Source of the DNA: Alphaproteobacteria bacterium
GTDB taxonomy: Bacteria > Pseudomonadota > Alphaproteobacteria > Geminicoccales > Geminicoccaceae
Assembly: GCA_030431615.1 (NCBI GenBank)
Contig: JAUIID010000010.1
Coordinates: 1-48,504 of the forward strand
Direction: 5' to 3'
Length of the DNA: 48,504 nucleotides
Shown here: piece by piece, positions 32,895 to 42,782 of the stretch
How positions within the stretch are numbered: position 1 is the stretch's first letter
How the letters are laid out: every line of letters starts with the position of its first letter
Translations under genes and position numbers: made by a program
The notes under the pieces: model-generated
The model's input: only the letters and a program-made list of their open reading frames with translations
What the model was told of the DNA's origin: nothing
Database searches by the model: none

Positions 32895-33742
32895 CAACCG
32901 CCGACCAGTCCACGCAGGTGGGCGATGTCGTACTGCGTCGGCGTCGCCGGAACGAAGCCTGTCCAGCCGAAGCTGGCGAGGAGGTTGTGTCCGGCGGGGA
33001 TCCGGTCGAGCGTGAGGACCGCTTCCTGCAGACATTTGAGCGTCGGCTCGCCGAGCCGCGCGTGCGCCGCCAGGAGGATGCCGGGCACTGCCTGGGTGTG
33101 GAACTTGGGCTCCAGCTCGAATGACGTGAAGGCCTTGAGCTGGTTGAGCACGAAGCCAGGCAGAACGCAGGCTGCTGCCGATCCGTTGACGACGGCGTGG
33201 ATACAGCTCGACTTCGTCCGGTGGAACTCGACGCGCACGTCGCCGGGGCCGAGCAGGCGCCGCTCCTCGAGCTCGTGCATGGCGAGCTGGGTGACGCCGG
33301 CAAGGCGTGGTGGCATGGCGAGGACCTTGCCGCACAGGTCCTTGAAGTCCCGGCAGTTGTCCGCCTTGCCGGCAACGATGAACGCCGCCAGATCCTCGCG
33401 GATCCGACCGAGCAGCCGGAAGTCCTGGGCAGCAGCCGCATCGGCGTAGAGAAACGGGTGCATGAGGGCGAGGTCGTAGCGCCCATCGCACAGGAACCGG
33501 TGAAAGGACTCGAAATCGGTCTTGGTCTGCAGCGCCACCGGCCGCCCGAGCATTTCGGCGAGGGCGGTGCTCACCGGCCCGAAGCGTCGGCCGATCTCGA
33601 GGGCGGGCAGGAAGGGGAAGACCCCGAAGGTCAAGGGTGGCTCGACCGGCTCCAGGGTGAAGGCGGCGGCCGGGCCGGCGCCCATCGCCAGGCTGGCGGC
33701 GAGCAGGCGGAGTGCGTCACGACGGGCTGTTGCTGACCTCAT
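32894..33742 (-). CDS. PhnD-like periplasmic binding protein coupled to a GGDEF-EAL sensor
   Basis: A 282-residue exported protein of the phosphate/phosphite/phosphonate-binding (PhnD-like, type 2 periplasmic) family. A signal peptide (LRLLAASLAMGAGPAAAF) precedes FGVFPFLPALEIGRRFGPVSTALAEMLG, TKTDFESFHRFLCDGRYDLALMHPF and KSSCIHAVVNGSAAACVLPGF, all family blocks. GAGAGGAAAG ahead of the ATG at 33742 supports the start. There are no phnC or phnE transport genes; the next gene is the GGDEF-EAL sensor with a TGATG overlap. It is therefore probably a receptor rather than a transport component, comparable in plan to periplasmic binding proteins that feed membrane signalling proteins. The ligand is unknown. 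Confidence 0.9.
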   Translation of the reverse strand: MRSATARRDALRLLAASLAMGAGPAAAFTLEPVEPPLTFGVFPFLPALEIGRRFGPVSTALAEMLGRPVALQTKTDFESFHRFLCDGRYDLALMHPFLYADAAAAQDFRLLGRIREDLAAFIVAGKADNCRDFKDLCGKVLAMPPRLAGVTQLAMHELEERRLLGPGDVRVEFHRTKSSCIHAVVNGSAAACVLPGFVLNQLKAFTSFELEPKFHTQAVPGILLAAHARLGEPTLKCLQEAVLTLDRIPAGHNLLASFGWTGFVPATPTQYDIAHLRGLVGG

Positions 33743-33930
33743 GCCAGAACTTTCCTCTCTGACGGGCGGGTCAATGACACTGGCTTGGACACTCTAAAAT
33801 CGAATTCGCAATGCAGCCATAGAAACTTTCGGTTGTGCGATACCCGTTGCCGACCGATCGGCTTCAGTCTGTGGCGCGGCTGCGATATGGCATGTCCATG
33901 CAGTTCCAGGCTTGTCTCTCGGAGAATTGA

Positions 33931-34809
33931 ATGTCGGTCTCGATCCGTCCGCGCCGAAGTGTCCTCTACATGCCGGGCTCCAATCGGCGGGCTCTGGTCA
34001 AGGGGCGCGAGCTGCCGGCCGACGCCCTGATCCTGGACCTCGAGGACGCGGTGGCACCCGATGCCAAGGAGGCGGGACGCGAGGAAATAGCCGGCGCGCT
34101 CGCCGAGCGGGAAGCCTACGGGCCGCGCGAGCTGGTCGTCCGCGTCAATGGCCTCGACACGATGTGGGGCCATGCCGATCTGGCGGTGATGGCCGGTGCC
34201 GGTGCGGATGCCATCCTGCTGCCGAAGGTGGAAAGCGCCGACATGGTACGGCGCGCGGCCGCCGTGCTTGACAATGCCGGTGCGCCTGCCGGGCTGATGA
34301 TCTGGTGCATGATGGAGACACCGCGCGGCATTCTGCAGGCCGAGGCCATCGCGGACCATCCGCGGGTCGCATGCCTCGTCATGGGCACCTCCGACCTGAC
34401 CAAGGACCTGATGGCGAGGCACACGGCGATGCGCCTGCCGATGCTGCCGTCGCTCGCTCTCTGCCTGCTTGCGGCCCGCGCTGCGGGCATCGCCATCATT
34501 GATGGCGTCTATCTCGATCTCGATGATCAGGATGGGCTGGTGGCAGCTTGCGAGCAGGGGCGCGATCTCGGCTTCGACGGCAAGACGCTGATCCATCCGA
34601 AGCAGATCCCGGCCGCCAACCAGGCGTTCGGCCCGACCGACGACGCCATCGAGTCGGCGAAACGGATCATCGAGGCCTATGGCGCTGCGCTGCGCGAGGG
34701 GCGCGGGGTCACGGTTCTCGATGGCAAGCTCGTCGAGAACCTGCACGTCATGGAAGCGAAGCGCATCGTGGCTTTGGCCGAGGCCATTGCCGAACGGTCC
34801 GCTGGCTAG
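33931..34809 (+). CDS. HpcH/HpaI-family lyase, CitE-like
   Basis: A 292-residue aldolase/lyase of the citrate lyase beta/malyl-CoA lyase family. Conserved pieces are RSVLYMPGSNRRALVKG, ALILDLEDAVAP, Arg71 in VVRVNG, AILLPKVESADMV, Glu129 in METPRGI, and Asp155 in MGTSDLTKDL, followed by DGKTLIHPKQI. These are the metal and CoA-ester contacts of the family. It probably cleaves a 3-hydroxyacyl-CoA such as malyl-CoA or citramalyl-CoA. CitD and CitF partners are not present, so it is not a citrate lyase complex. GGAGAATTGA before the ATG supports the start. It is a single-gene unit converging on the DUF6134 gene. Confidence 0.93.
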   Translation: MSVSIRPRRSVLYMPGSNRRALVKGRELPADALILDLEDAVAPDAKEAGREEIAGALAEREAYGPRELVVRVNGLDTMWGHADLAVMAGAGADAILLPKVESADMVRRAAAVLDNAGAPAGLMIWCMMETPRGILQAEAIADHPRVACLVMGTSDLTKDLMARHTAMRLPMLPSLALCLLAARAAGIAIIDGVYLDLDDQDGLVAACEQGRDLGFDGKTLIHPKQIPAANQAFGPTDDAIESAKRIIEAYGAALREGRGVTVLDGKLVENLHVMEAKRIVALAEAIAERSAG

Positions 34810-34834
34810 CCCCGCGGCCTCGGCAGAGGGCACA

Positions 34835-35545
34835 TCAGGCGATGAGCTGGTAGTCCAGCTTTTCGCCGCGCACCGCCATGGTGCCCTTGACCCAGTTGCC
34901 GTCGGCATCGAACCAGATGTCGCCGCTGCGGCCCGTCTTGGCCGCGCACCTGTAACGTTCCGCCGTCACCGGCCCGTAGGGGCCGTCAATGGTCTCGGTG
35001 CCGAGCGGCTGGGCCGCGAGGTCCGTCAGCTTGACCCTCTGCGTGTCGACCAGCGCCTGCTGGCGAATGATGCCCACGTTCCAGAAGGCGAGATCGGTCA
35101 TCGTGCCGAGCGGCACCTGAATCGCCCGATTGTCCTCGCCGCCCTCGACCGCGAGCCCGTCGCCGGTTGCCCGGATGAACGTCTCGCTGACCTCGCCGTT
35201 GTCGTCGGTGCTGGCCCGGCTCTCGCGGAGCTGCCCGTCGATCCAGAGATCGTCGGCCATCTGCCTGAACTGGAAGGCCGTGAAGAACGCGATCTTGATC
35301 GCGACCTCGATCTCCGTGCGGGCCCGGAAGCCCTTGTCGGCCGGGGTGAAGCGAACCTTGTGACGGCCGATCTCGTCGCCCTCGCGAAAGATCGCGAACG
35401 TCCGATCGATCGGCATCGTCATGGCGAGGGAAGGTATCGGCAAGGCCAGGCAACCGAGGCCCGCCAAGCCGCCGACCAGAAAGTGACGGCGGCCAACCCC
35501 GTCCGCCATGCGGCATGCGGCTTCGCCAACCGGTCCCACTCTCAT
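34835..35545 (-). CDS. DUF6134-family exported protein
   Basis: A 236-residue protein with a Tat-like signal near the N-terminus (GRRHFLVGGLAGLGCLALPI). After it comes a beta-rich domain: FREGDEIGRHKVRFTPADKG, EIEVAIKIAFFTAFQFRQMADDLWIDGQL and ASTDDNGEV, matching DUF6134 as I know it. The function is unknown. The frame opens at 35569, but the ATG at 35545 has GGAG 8 bases before it and is preferred; a further ATG at 35509 would place the twin arginines closer to the N-terminus. It starts 30 bases after the acylphosphatase stop, so the two form a small operon. Confidence 0.8.
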   Translation of the reverse strand: MRVGPVGEAACRMADGVGRRHFLVGGLAGLGCLALPIPSLAMTMPIDRTFAIFREGDEIGRHKVRFTPADKGFRARTEIEVAIKIAFFTAFQFRQMADDLWIDGQLRESRASTDDNGEVSETFIRATGDGLAVEGGEDNRAIQVPLGTMTDLAFWNVGIIRQQALVDTQRVKLTDLAAQPLGTETIDGPYGPVTAERYRCAAKTGRSGDIWFDADGNWVKGTMAVRGEKLDYQLIA

Positions 35546-35575
35546 CCTGCCTTCTCCAAATTCATTCACTGCAGC

Positions 35576-35848
35576 TCAGACGGTCGGCCGCTGGACAAAG
35601 CCCCGGGTCGGGATCGAACTGTCCCGGACCTGCTCGATCCGCTCGACGCGGGCCCAAGGCGGACCCCGGTAACACTGCTCGACTACCCCTTGCACGCGCT
35701 CGGGATCACCGTGCAACAACGCTTCAACCGACCCGTCGGCCCGATTGCGCACCCAGCCCTCGACACCGCTCTCCTCGGCAATCGAGGTCAGCCAGGCTCG
35801 ATAACCCACGCCCTGCACCCGGCCGAAAATGCACAGGCGAACCGCCAT
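35576..35848 (-). CDS. acyP: Acylphosphatase
   Basis: A 90-residue acylphosphatase, which hydrolyses acyl phosphates such as 1,3-bisphosphoglycerate or acetyl phosphate. The signature CIFGRVQGVGYRAW carries the phosphate-binding Arg17, and GWVRNRADGSVEALLHG carries the catalytic Asn35. Length is normal. The region ahead of the ATG has only TTAAGAG as a weak ribosome binding site. The DUF6134 gene follows closely on the same strand. A phosphotransacetylase-family gene lies 3 kb away, but no link is shown. Confidence 0.95.
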   Translation of the reverse strand: MAVRLCIFGRVQGVGYRAWLTSIAEESGVEGWVRNRADGSVEALLHGDPERVQGVVEQCYRGPPWARVERIEQVRDSSIPTRGFVQRPTV

Positions 35849-36021
35849 CTCTTAACCATGAAGACCTACTGACCGTGAAATCTGGCATGGGAACCGCAAA
35901 ACGCAATGCGGGATCATGACACATTGGTTACAGCTACCGAAATTGAGGGTGAGTTGTGTCACGCCTGCAACCGCCGCCTGACGGTTGTGTTGCAACCCAC
36001 TGACAATCGGAAATCGCGCAC

Positions 36022-37482
36022 GTGCAAATCCAACCTCCCTCACTAGCGGCCTGGCTGGAGCGCGACGGTCCACTCCCGTGGCGCGAGGCGGCGGGATTGA
36101 CGGCCGAGATCGCCCGCCTGCTGGACCGGCTTCACGCCAAAGGCAGGGTGCACGGTGGTGTGGAGCCGCTGGCCGTCCTCTTCGTTGGCGGCGCCTTGCG
36201 GCTCGCCGACCCCCTGCCGTCCGCGAAGGGTGCGCGGGCGCAGCAGCCTCGTGTCCCGAAAGCAACGGCTGCATCGCTGCCGAGCGGCCGGCAGCGTGAC
36301 TTCTCGTCGCTCGGCGCGACGTTTGCCCGGATGCTCGGCGGGGCGGGCGAAGTCGAGAAACTGCCTGCTCCGGTGCGCCACGTCCTGGCGCGCTGTGCGA
36401 CGACCGATCCGGCGAGGGTCTTCCGCTCCGGCAACGAGATTGCCGAGGCCCTCGAGCTGGCACTGGCCGCGAGCGAGGCACCGCCAGCGGTCGAACGGCG
36501 GGCAGCCCCCGATGCCGAGGATCTGCGGGTGCAACGTGCTGCACCGCCGCCACCGCCAAAGGTCTCGCCCGTCCCCGTGCGGCAACGCGGCGCGAACGTC
36601 GGTCATCGCTGGATGCTCTTGCTGCTGTGCGGCATGCTGCTGCTCGGCGGTGCCGCGATCTATCATTTGCGCCCGGCATCGCAACCCGGTCCGCCTGCCG
36701 GGTTGGCGGAAGGTGAACCGGACGCGCCGGCAGTGCCAGTCGAGGAGACAGAGGCCCTCGTCGAGCTGCTCGCGGCACTGCCGGAGCAGCCGCTGACGGA
36801 AGAGCCGCCGCGACCCACGGCCGAGGCGGTGCTGCGTGCGATCCTGGCCAGGGCCGGGGGGCAGCCCTGCCAGCGGCTCGAGGTCGAGCGGATCGGCCCG
36901 GACCTGCGCCTGGTCGGGCGAATACAGAGCGCCACGGACCTGGCCCCGATCCTGGCGATGCTCGACCCGCTGGAGGAAGCGGTCGACGTGGCCATCGACG
37001 TCGACGGGCCCGACCGCTTCTGCGCGCTCTACGACGTCCTGAGCAGGCGAACGACGACTGCCATGCCCCGTCTGGCGAATCTCTATCCGCGTCGCACCAG
37101 CCACCGCCTGTCCTATGGCGAGGCGCTGATGATTCAGGTGCAGACACCGGCTGAGCCCAGCTATCTGACGGTCGACTACTTCACCGCGGACGGCATGGTC
37201 CTGCATCTCAGTGCTGCCGACAGCGACGAAACGGCCTTGTCGCCGCTCACGGAGGTCGTGGTCGGCAATCCGCTCGATGGGCCATCGCTGCAGATCGGCG
37301 CGCCATCCGGCGATGAGCTCATTCTCGTGCTGGCCACCGCGGCACCGCTCTTTTCCGGATCGCGCCCGCCAGCAGAGAACGCGGACGTCTATCTGGCAGC
37401 CCTCGACACGGCGCTCGGTCAGGCGGCGACGAGGCCGCTCGCCTCGACCCTCAGGATCGAGACCGTACCCTCGGCAGACTGA
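36022..37482 (+). CDS. N-lobe-less kinase-like domain fused to a membrane helix and DUF4384
   Basis: A 486-residue membrane protein. Residues about 18-150 resemble only the C-lobe of a bacterial Ser/Thr kinase: LTAEIARLLDRLHAKGRVHGGVEPLAVLF stands where HRDLKPxN normally is, LRLADPL replaces DFG, and DFSSLGATFARML matches the DxxSLG helix. The N-lobe with the ATP lysine is absent and the catalytic Asp is lost, so it is a pseudokinase. A proline-rich linker and a membrane helix (WMLLLLCGMLLLGGAAIYHL, about 197-216) follow, then a periplasmic part ending in a DUF4384-like domain (YGEALMIQVQTPAEPSYLTV). The GTG at 36022 is the first possible start because TGA stands in frame at 36001. Confidence 0.75.
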   Translation: MQIQPPSLAAWLERDGPLPWREAAGLTAEIARLLDRLHAKGRVHGGVEPLAVLFVGGALRLADPLPSAKGARAQQPRVPKATAASLPSGRQRDFSSLGATFARMLGGAGEVEKLPAPVRHVLARCATTDPARVFRSGNEIAEALELALAASEAPPAVERRAAPDAEDLRVQRAAPPPPPKVSPVPVRQRGANVGHRWMLLLLCGMLLLGGAAIYHLRPASQPGPPAGLAEGEPDAPAVPVEETEALVELLAALPEQPLTEEPPRPTAEAVLRAILARAGGQPCQRLEVERIGPDLRLVGRIQSATDLAPILAMLDPLEEAVDVAIDVDGPDRFCALYDVLSRRTTTAMPRLANLYPRRTSHRLSYGEALMIQVQTPAEPSYLTVDYFTADGMVLHLSAADSDETALSPLTEVVVGNPLDGPSLQIGAPSGDELILVLATAAPLFSGSRPPAENADVYLAALDTALGQAATRPLASTLRIETVPSAD

Positions 37483-37571
37483 GCCTGTTCCGGGCTCCGC
37501 CTGCGAGCTTGAAAGTGAAGGTTGAAGTATCTACTGGATTCTTTCCCCTTGTGGCTGCGGACGGCGCCCTG

Positions 37572-38684
37572 ATGATGGACGAGGAGAGGCAGGACCAGCG
37601 CGCCCACCTCGACCAGGCTCTTGCCGCTGGGGACATGAGCCATTTCACGCTCGACCTGGCAGCGGGGTGCATCGCTGGGGGCCCGCTGGTCGAGCGTCTG
37701 CTCGGTGAGCCGGACTGCAGCGACACGTTCAGCGTCGCAAGGCTGTTCAATGCGCTCGACGACAGGACCGGCCGGCAACTCGCTGCCGTTCTCGCCGACC
37801 CGCTGCGGCCTGACGACACCGTCGATCTGGAGCTTGTTGTCGCCGATCCCGGGGCGATCGAGGCCTTCAGGCTGGTCGGGCGGATCCAGGCTGGTCCGAT
37901 GCCGATCCTCGCCGGCGTCATGGTCGATGAGACTGCGCGACGGGACGAGGCAGGACCGGCGCGACGACGCGCCAGTGACCACGCTGCCGCGAACCGACAG
38001 CTCGAGCAGTTTACCGAGATCGTCCGCCACGATCTGAAGGCGCCGCTGCGTGGCGTCCGTCACCTGGCGCGCTTCCTGCGGGCGGATCTCGCGGACGCGG
38101 CCAGCCCGCAGGTGCTCGGGCATCTGGACAAGCTCGACCGGCAAGTGGCGAGAATGAGCCGGATGCTCGATGACATCGGGGCCTATGTGCGTGTGGATGG
38201 CAGGGGGGGGAAAATCGAGACGGTGGATCTCCAAGCGCTCGGTGTGGAACTGGGTGAGCTCGTCGGCCTGCCGGACGACTTCACCCTGGATATCGACGTC
38301 GAGCCCCTACGGGTCGAGACCGATCGAGCCGCCCTGTCGCTGGTGCTGCGCAATCTGCTCGACAACAGCTGCAAGCATCATGACCGAACTGCCGGCACGC
38401 TGCGCCTCGAAGCCCGGCCAGACGGCGATGGCCGGCTGGTATTCATTGTCGGCGATGACGGACCGGGCATCCCGCGAGGCTACCGCAAGCGCTTGTTCGA
38501 GCAATCTGGCCGGCCGAGTGACACGGCAGCCGGCTCGGGAACAGGCCTCGCCCTGGTGAAAGGCGCCGTGCAGCGTCAGGGCGGGCGCATCTGGATAGAG
38601 GACGAGCCCAGGGGCAGTGCAGGTCGCGGGGTGGCCTTCCGCTTCACCTGGCCCCTGGTCCGAAGTGGCGCGCCGGCCGGCTGA
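37572..38684 (+). CDS. Soluble sensor histidine kinase
   Basis: A 370-residue cytoplasmic histidine kinase. An unassigned PAS-like N-terminal region (about 1-125) leads to the HisKA helix FTEIVRHDLKAPLRG with phospho-acceptor His153. The ATPase domain has LRNLLDNSCKHH (N box), GDDGPGIPRGYRKRLFEQ and GSGTGLALVKGAVQRQGG (G boxes). It resembles phytochrome-like or bacteriophytochrome-type kinases in this part. The frame opens with TTG at 37509, but those 21 codons are AT-rich unlike the rest, so the ATG pair at 37572/37575 is preferred. It follows the pseudokinase gene by 89 bases. No response regulator is adjacent. Confidence 0.88.
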   Translation: MMDEERQDQRAHLDQALAAGDMSHFTLDLAAGCIAGGPLVERLLGEPDCSDTFSVARLFNALDDRTGRQLAAVLADPLRPDDTVDLELVVADPGAIEAFRLVGRIQAGPMPILAGVMVDETARRDEAGPARRRASDHAAANRQLEQFTEIVRHDLKAPLRGVRHLARFLRADLADAASPQVLGHLDKLDRQVARMSRMLDDIGAYVRVDGRGGKIETVDLQALGVELGELVGLPDDFTLDIDVEPLRVETDRAALSLVLRNLLDNSCKHHDRTAGTLRLEARPDGDGRLVFIVGDDGPGIPRGYRKRLFEQSGRPSDTAAGSGTGLALVKGAVQRQGGRIWIEDEPRGSAGRGVAFRFTWPLVRSGAPAG

Positions 38685-38692
38685 AGGCCGGC
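38676..38692. terminator. Hairpin around the histidine kinase stop codon
   Basis: GCCGGC (38676-38681), loop TGAAG, GCCGGC (38687-38692), with the TGA stop in the loop. No T-run follows. It could slow or stabilise the transcript end between the convergent kinase and phosphotransacetylase genes. Confidence 0.3.
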
Positions 38693-38722
38693 ACGGATCC
38701 CGTTCGCGACGGGCCGCCTCGT

Positions 38723-39673
38723 TCAGCTGGCCACAGGCTGCTTCGCCTTGCGGTACTCGGCGAAGAGCACGGCCAGCGCCGCCGATGCCATGCGGGCCCG
38801 GAGCGCGTCGGCGCGACTGGTCAGCACCACCGGCACGCGGGCGCCGAGCACGACGCCGGCCGCGTCGGCATTGGCGAGGAAGGTCAGGTTCTTGGCGAGC
38901 ATGTTGCCGGCCTCGAGATCGGGCACGACGAGGATGTTGGCCTGCCCGGCGACGGGCGAGACGATACCCTTGATTCTCGCGGCTTCCGGGCTGATCGCGT
39001 TGTCCAGGGCCAACGGGCCGTCGAGCAGACCACCGGTGATCTGGCCGCGATCAGCCATCTTGCAGAGGGCCGCCGCATCGATGGTCGATGGGATCTTGCT
39101 GGTCACCGTCTCCACCGCCGAAAGGATGGCGACTTTCGCCTCGAGCTCCAGGGCAACGACCAGATCGATGGCGTTCTGGACGATGTCGCGCTTGGCATCG
39201 AGATCGGGAAAGATGTTGACCGCCGCATCGGTGATGAAGAGCGGTTGCGCGTAGGTCGGCACCGCCATCGCGAAAACATGGCTGATGCGCCGCTCGGTCC
39301 GCAGGCCCGTGTCGCGATGCGTCACCTCGGCCATCAGCTCGTCGGTGTGCAGGCTGCCCTTCATCAGGAGTTCGCCCTTGCCGGCGCGAATGAGCTTCAC
39401 GGCCTCGGCGGCCGAGGCATGGCTGTGCGGGGTATCGACGATCGCGAGGCCATCCAGCGACCTGCCAAGCTCCTCCGCCACGGCCTCGATGCGGGCGCGG
39501 GGGCCGACCAGGAGCGGCTCAATGATGCCGCTGGCGCGCGCTTCCAGCGCCCCTTCGAGCGAGACCGTATCACAGGGATGGACGACGACGGTCGGCGTCG
39601 GCGCGAGCCGTTCGGTCGACCGGACCAGTCGATCATAGGCCTCGTGCCGCTGAGTGTCCTTGGCTGCTGTCAT
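38723..39673 (-). CDS. Phosphate acetyl/butyryltransferase family enzyme
   Basis: A 316-residue enzyme of the PTA/PTB family, which moves an acyl group between CoA and phosphate. Typical stretches are ELLMKGSLHTDELMAEV, HVFAMAVPTYAQPLFITDAAVNIFP, KVAILSAVETVTSKIPSTIDAA, GGLLDGPLALDNAISPEAARIKG and ANILVVPDLEAGNMLAKNLTFLA. This pattern is nearest to the phosphate acetyltransferase half of bifunctional proteins and to PTB enzymes. An earlier start at 39766 is possible, but the ATG at 39673 has AGAAGGACG before it and fits the family. The usual partner acetate or butyrate kinase gene is absent from the window. Confidence 0.92.
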   Translation of the reverse strand: MTAAKDTQRHEAYDRLVRSTERLAPTPTVVVHPCDTVSLEGALEARASGIIEPLLVGPRARIEAVAEELGRSLDGLAIVDTPHSHASAAEAVKLIRAGKGELLMKGSLHTDELMAEVTHRDTGLRTERRISHVFAMAVPTYAQPLFITDAAVNIFPDLDAKRDIVQNAIDLVVALELEAKVAILSAVETVTSKIPSTIDAAALCKMADRGQITGGLLDGPLALDNAISPEAARIKGIVSPVAGQANILVVPDLEAGNMLAKNLTFLANADAAGVVLGARVPVVLTSRADALRARMASAALAVLFAEYRKAKQPVAS

Positions 39674-39874
39674 CGCTTCGTCCTTCTGAATGCCGGCCGA
39701 TCGGGGTGGCCTATCAGGCGGCATCTGATCGAGATAGATGCGCCCTTGCCGCATTGCAGCTTGCACCCGTCAGTCCGCTGCCCGGGGCGGAACCCAATGG
39801 ATCGCTTCGTTTCGATCGTCTAAGACGATCACCGGCCGCCGCGGCCAATTAGGCTCCAATGGAAGGGTTCAGTC

Positions 39875-39961
39875 ATGCGCCTCTACGATCTCGGCTTCCT
39901 GCTTATCGCCGCGGCCGTCTGCGCGGCCGTCGCCCTGGTCGTGGCCGGGCAGGTCGCCTGA
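39875..39961 (+). CDS. 28-residue single-span membrane peptide, hypothetical
   Basis: A 28-codon frame with a strong ribosome binding site: GGAAGGG 7 bases before the ATG. The product starts MRLYDLGF and is then almost wholly hydrophobic (LLIAAAVCAAVALVVAG), one membrane helix with a one-polar-residue end. It is too short for standard gene finders. It stands between the convergent/divergent phosphotransacetylase and aminotransferase genes. No family is recognised; small hydrophobic peptides of this kind often modulate membrane proteins. Confidence 0.5.
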   Translation: MRLYDLGFLLIAAAVCAAVALVVAGQVA

Positions 39962-40028
39962 ACGAGACACAACGCGATTGGCCGACCCACATCGGCCGGC
40001 AGTTGACGAGACCCTTCATGCAGCGTGA

Positions 40029-41309
<1,281 letters not shown>

Positions 41310-41319
41310 AGCCGGCCCG

Positions 41320-41868
41320 CTACTGCTCGAAATGCGGGTGATGGACGGTGTCGCCCACGGCGATGCCGAGCCGTTCGGCCTCGCCACCGCGAATCTCGAG
41401 CACCCCTGCTACCGGCCCGTTCGAGGCGAGCACGGTTTCTGAATAGGGGGTCGTGCGGGCGGCGACCTTCTGGACGACGCCTGCCTGGTCGATGAACAGC
41501 ATGTCGAGGCTGGTTGGCGTGTTCTTCATCCACATGGCGACGGGCCGCGGCCGCTCGTGGAGGAAGAGCATCCCGGTGCCGTCCGGCACCTCGACGCGGA
41601 ACATCAGCCCTTTCGACTGCTCCGCCGGCGAACGGGCCATCTCGACCAGGAAATGCACGGTCCCGCCCTTCGTGCGGATGGCCAGAGGCTCGACCGCCAG
41701 GCGTTCCTGAGGCACGCCAGCCGGTTGCTGCGCCAGAGCCACGTTCGGCGCCACGGGCATCAATGCCGCAATGGCGAGCGCCGCCATGCCCGCCAGGGTG
41801 CCGCGACGCCCGTGCGCTGACCAGGGGCGTGGCGCGCGTCGACGCCGGGCATTCCACATGCCGCTCAT
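41320..41868 (-). CDS. DUF192-family exported protein
   Basis: A 182-residue protein with an arginine-rich signal sequence and a hydrophobic stretch ([22 protein letters not shown]), then a DUF192 domain: [50 protein letters not shown] and [18 protein letters not shown], all diagnostic. The function is unknown; members are often periplasmic. Its ATG at 41868 overlaps the stop of NAD kinase in a TGATG junction, so translation is coupled. The stop is 10 bases from that of the convergent aminotransferase gene. Confidence 0.9.
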   Translation of the reverse strand: MSGMWNARRRRAPRPWSAHGRRGTLAGMAALAIAALMPVAPNVALAQQPAGVPQERLAVEPLAIRTKGGTVHFLVEMARSPAEQSKGLMFRVEVPDGTGMLFLHERPRPVAMWMKNTPTSLDMLFIDQAGVVQKVAARTTPYSETVLASNGPVAGVLEIRGGEAERLGIAVGDTVHHPHFEQ

Positions 41869-42623
41869 GGGATGAACTGCTCCTTCAAGATGCGTTCCTC
41901 CAGATTGTGCTCGGGATCGAACAGCAACCGAAATCCATGGGTCTTGTCTTCCCAGATCTCGATGACCATCACGTCGCGCACCTCGGTGAAGTCGGCGACT
42001 GCGCTCACGGGACGCTTGATCGGGTCGAGTACCTGAATGCGGAAGCGCGTTCGACTCCCGAGCAAGGCGCCACGCCATCGGCGGGGCCGAAAGGCGCTGA
42101 TCGGCGTCAGCGCCAGGATATTTGAGCCGAGGGGAATGATCGGCCCATGGGCCGAGAGATTGTAGGCGGTCGACCCCGCCGGGGTCGCCACCATGACGCC
42201 GTCGCAGACCAGTTCCGGCAATCGCTTGACGTTGTCGATCTCGATGCTGAGCGCTGCGGCCTGCCGGGTCTGGCGAAAGACCGAGACCTCGTTGATGGCG
42301 AGCCCACGCACCTCGCCACCGCTGGCTCGTTCAGCGCACATGCGCAGGGGATAGAGGTCGACCGCGATCGCCCCGGTGATGCGGCGGAGGAGGTCGTCCG
42401 GCGTGTAGGCATTCAGGAGGAAGCCGACCGTGCCGAGATTCATGCCGTAGATCGAGACGTCGCGATCGATGAACCGATGCAGCACTTCCAGCATGAAGCC
42501 GTCGCCGCCGAGCGCCACCACGACATCGGCCGAATCCGGGTCCACCGACGCGTAGCGGGCCATCAGATCGTTCCGCGCACGTCCGGCATCCGGCGTGTCG
42601 GCGGCGAGGAACCCGAGCCTCAT
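41865..42623 (-). CDS. nadK: NAD kinase
   Basis: A 252-residue NAD kinase that makes NADP+ from NAD+ and ATP. The GGDG motif is at residues 39-42 ([18 protein letters not shown]), followed by [21 protein letters not shown] and the strongly conserved [30 protein letters not shown]-type text continues to the C-terminus. The frame is open to 42695, but the ATG at 42623 fits the family's short N-terminus and has AAGGG about 11 bases ahead. It shares a TGATG junction with the downstream DUF192 gene and diverges from moaA. Confidence 0.96.
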   Translation of the reverse strand: MRLGFLAADTPDAGRARNDLMARYASVDPDSADVVVALGGDGFMLEVLHRFIDRDVSIYGMNLGTVGFLLNAYTPDDLLRRITGAIAVDLYPLRMCAERASGGEVRGLAINEVSVFRQTRQAAALSIEIDNVKRLPELVCDGVMVATPAGSTAYNLSAHGPIIPLGSNILALTPISAFRPRRWRGALLGSRTRFRIQVLDPIKRPVSAVADFTEVRDVMVIEIWEDKTHGFRLLFDPEHNLEERILKEQFIP

Positions 42624-42782
42624 GCGATATGCGCCCTTTCGGGTGACAGGCTGGCGGAATTGCCGCGGGCGGCGTCCGCGCGAAAGTTGCTCCATTCACA
42701 AGTGGGGTGGAGCGTATTAGCTTTAGGCACAATGCGTAAGCCGGGAATGCCGGCCAACTGGCGCTCGAGTTCGGAGGACAAC

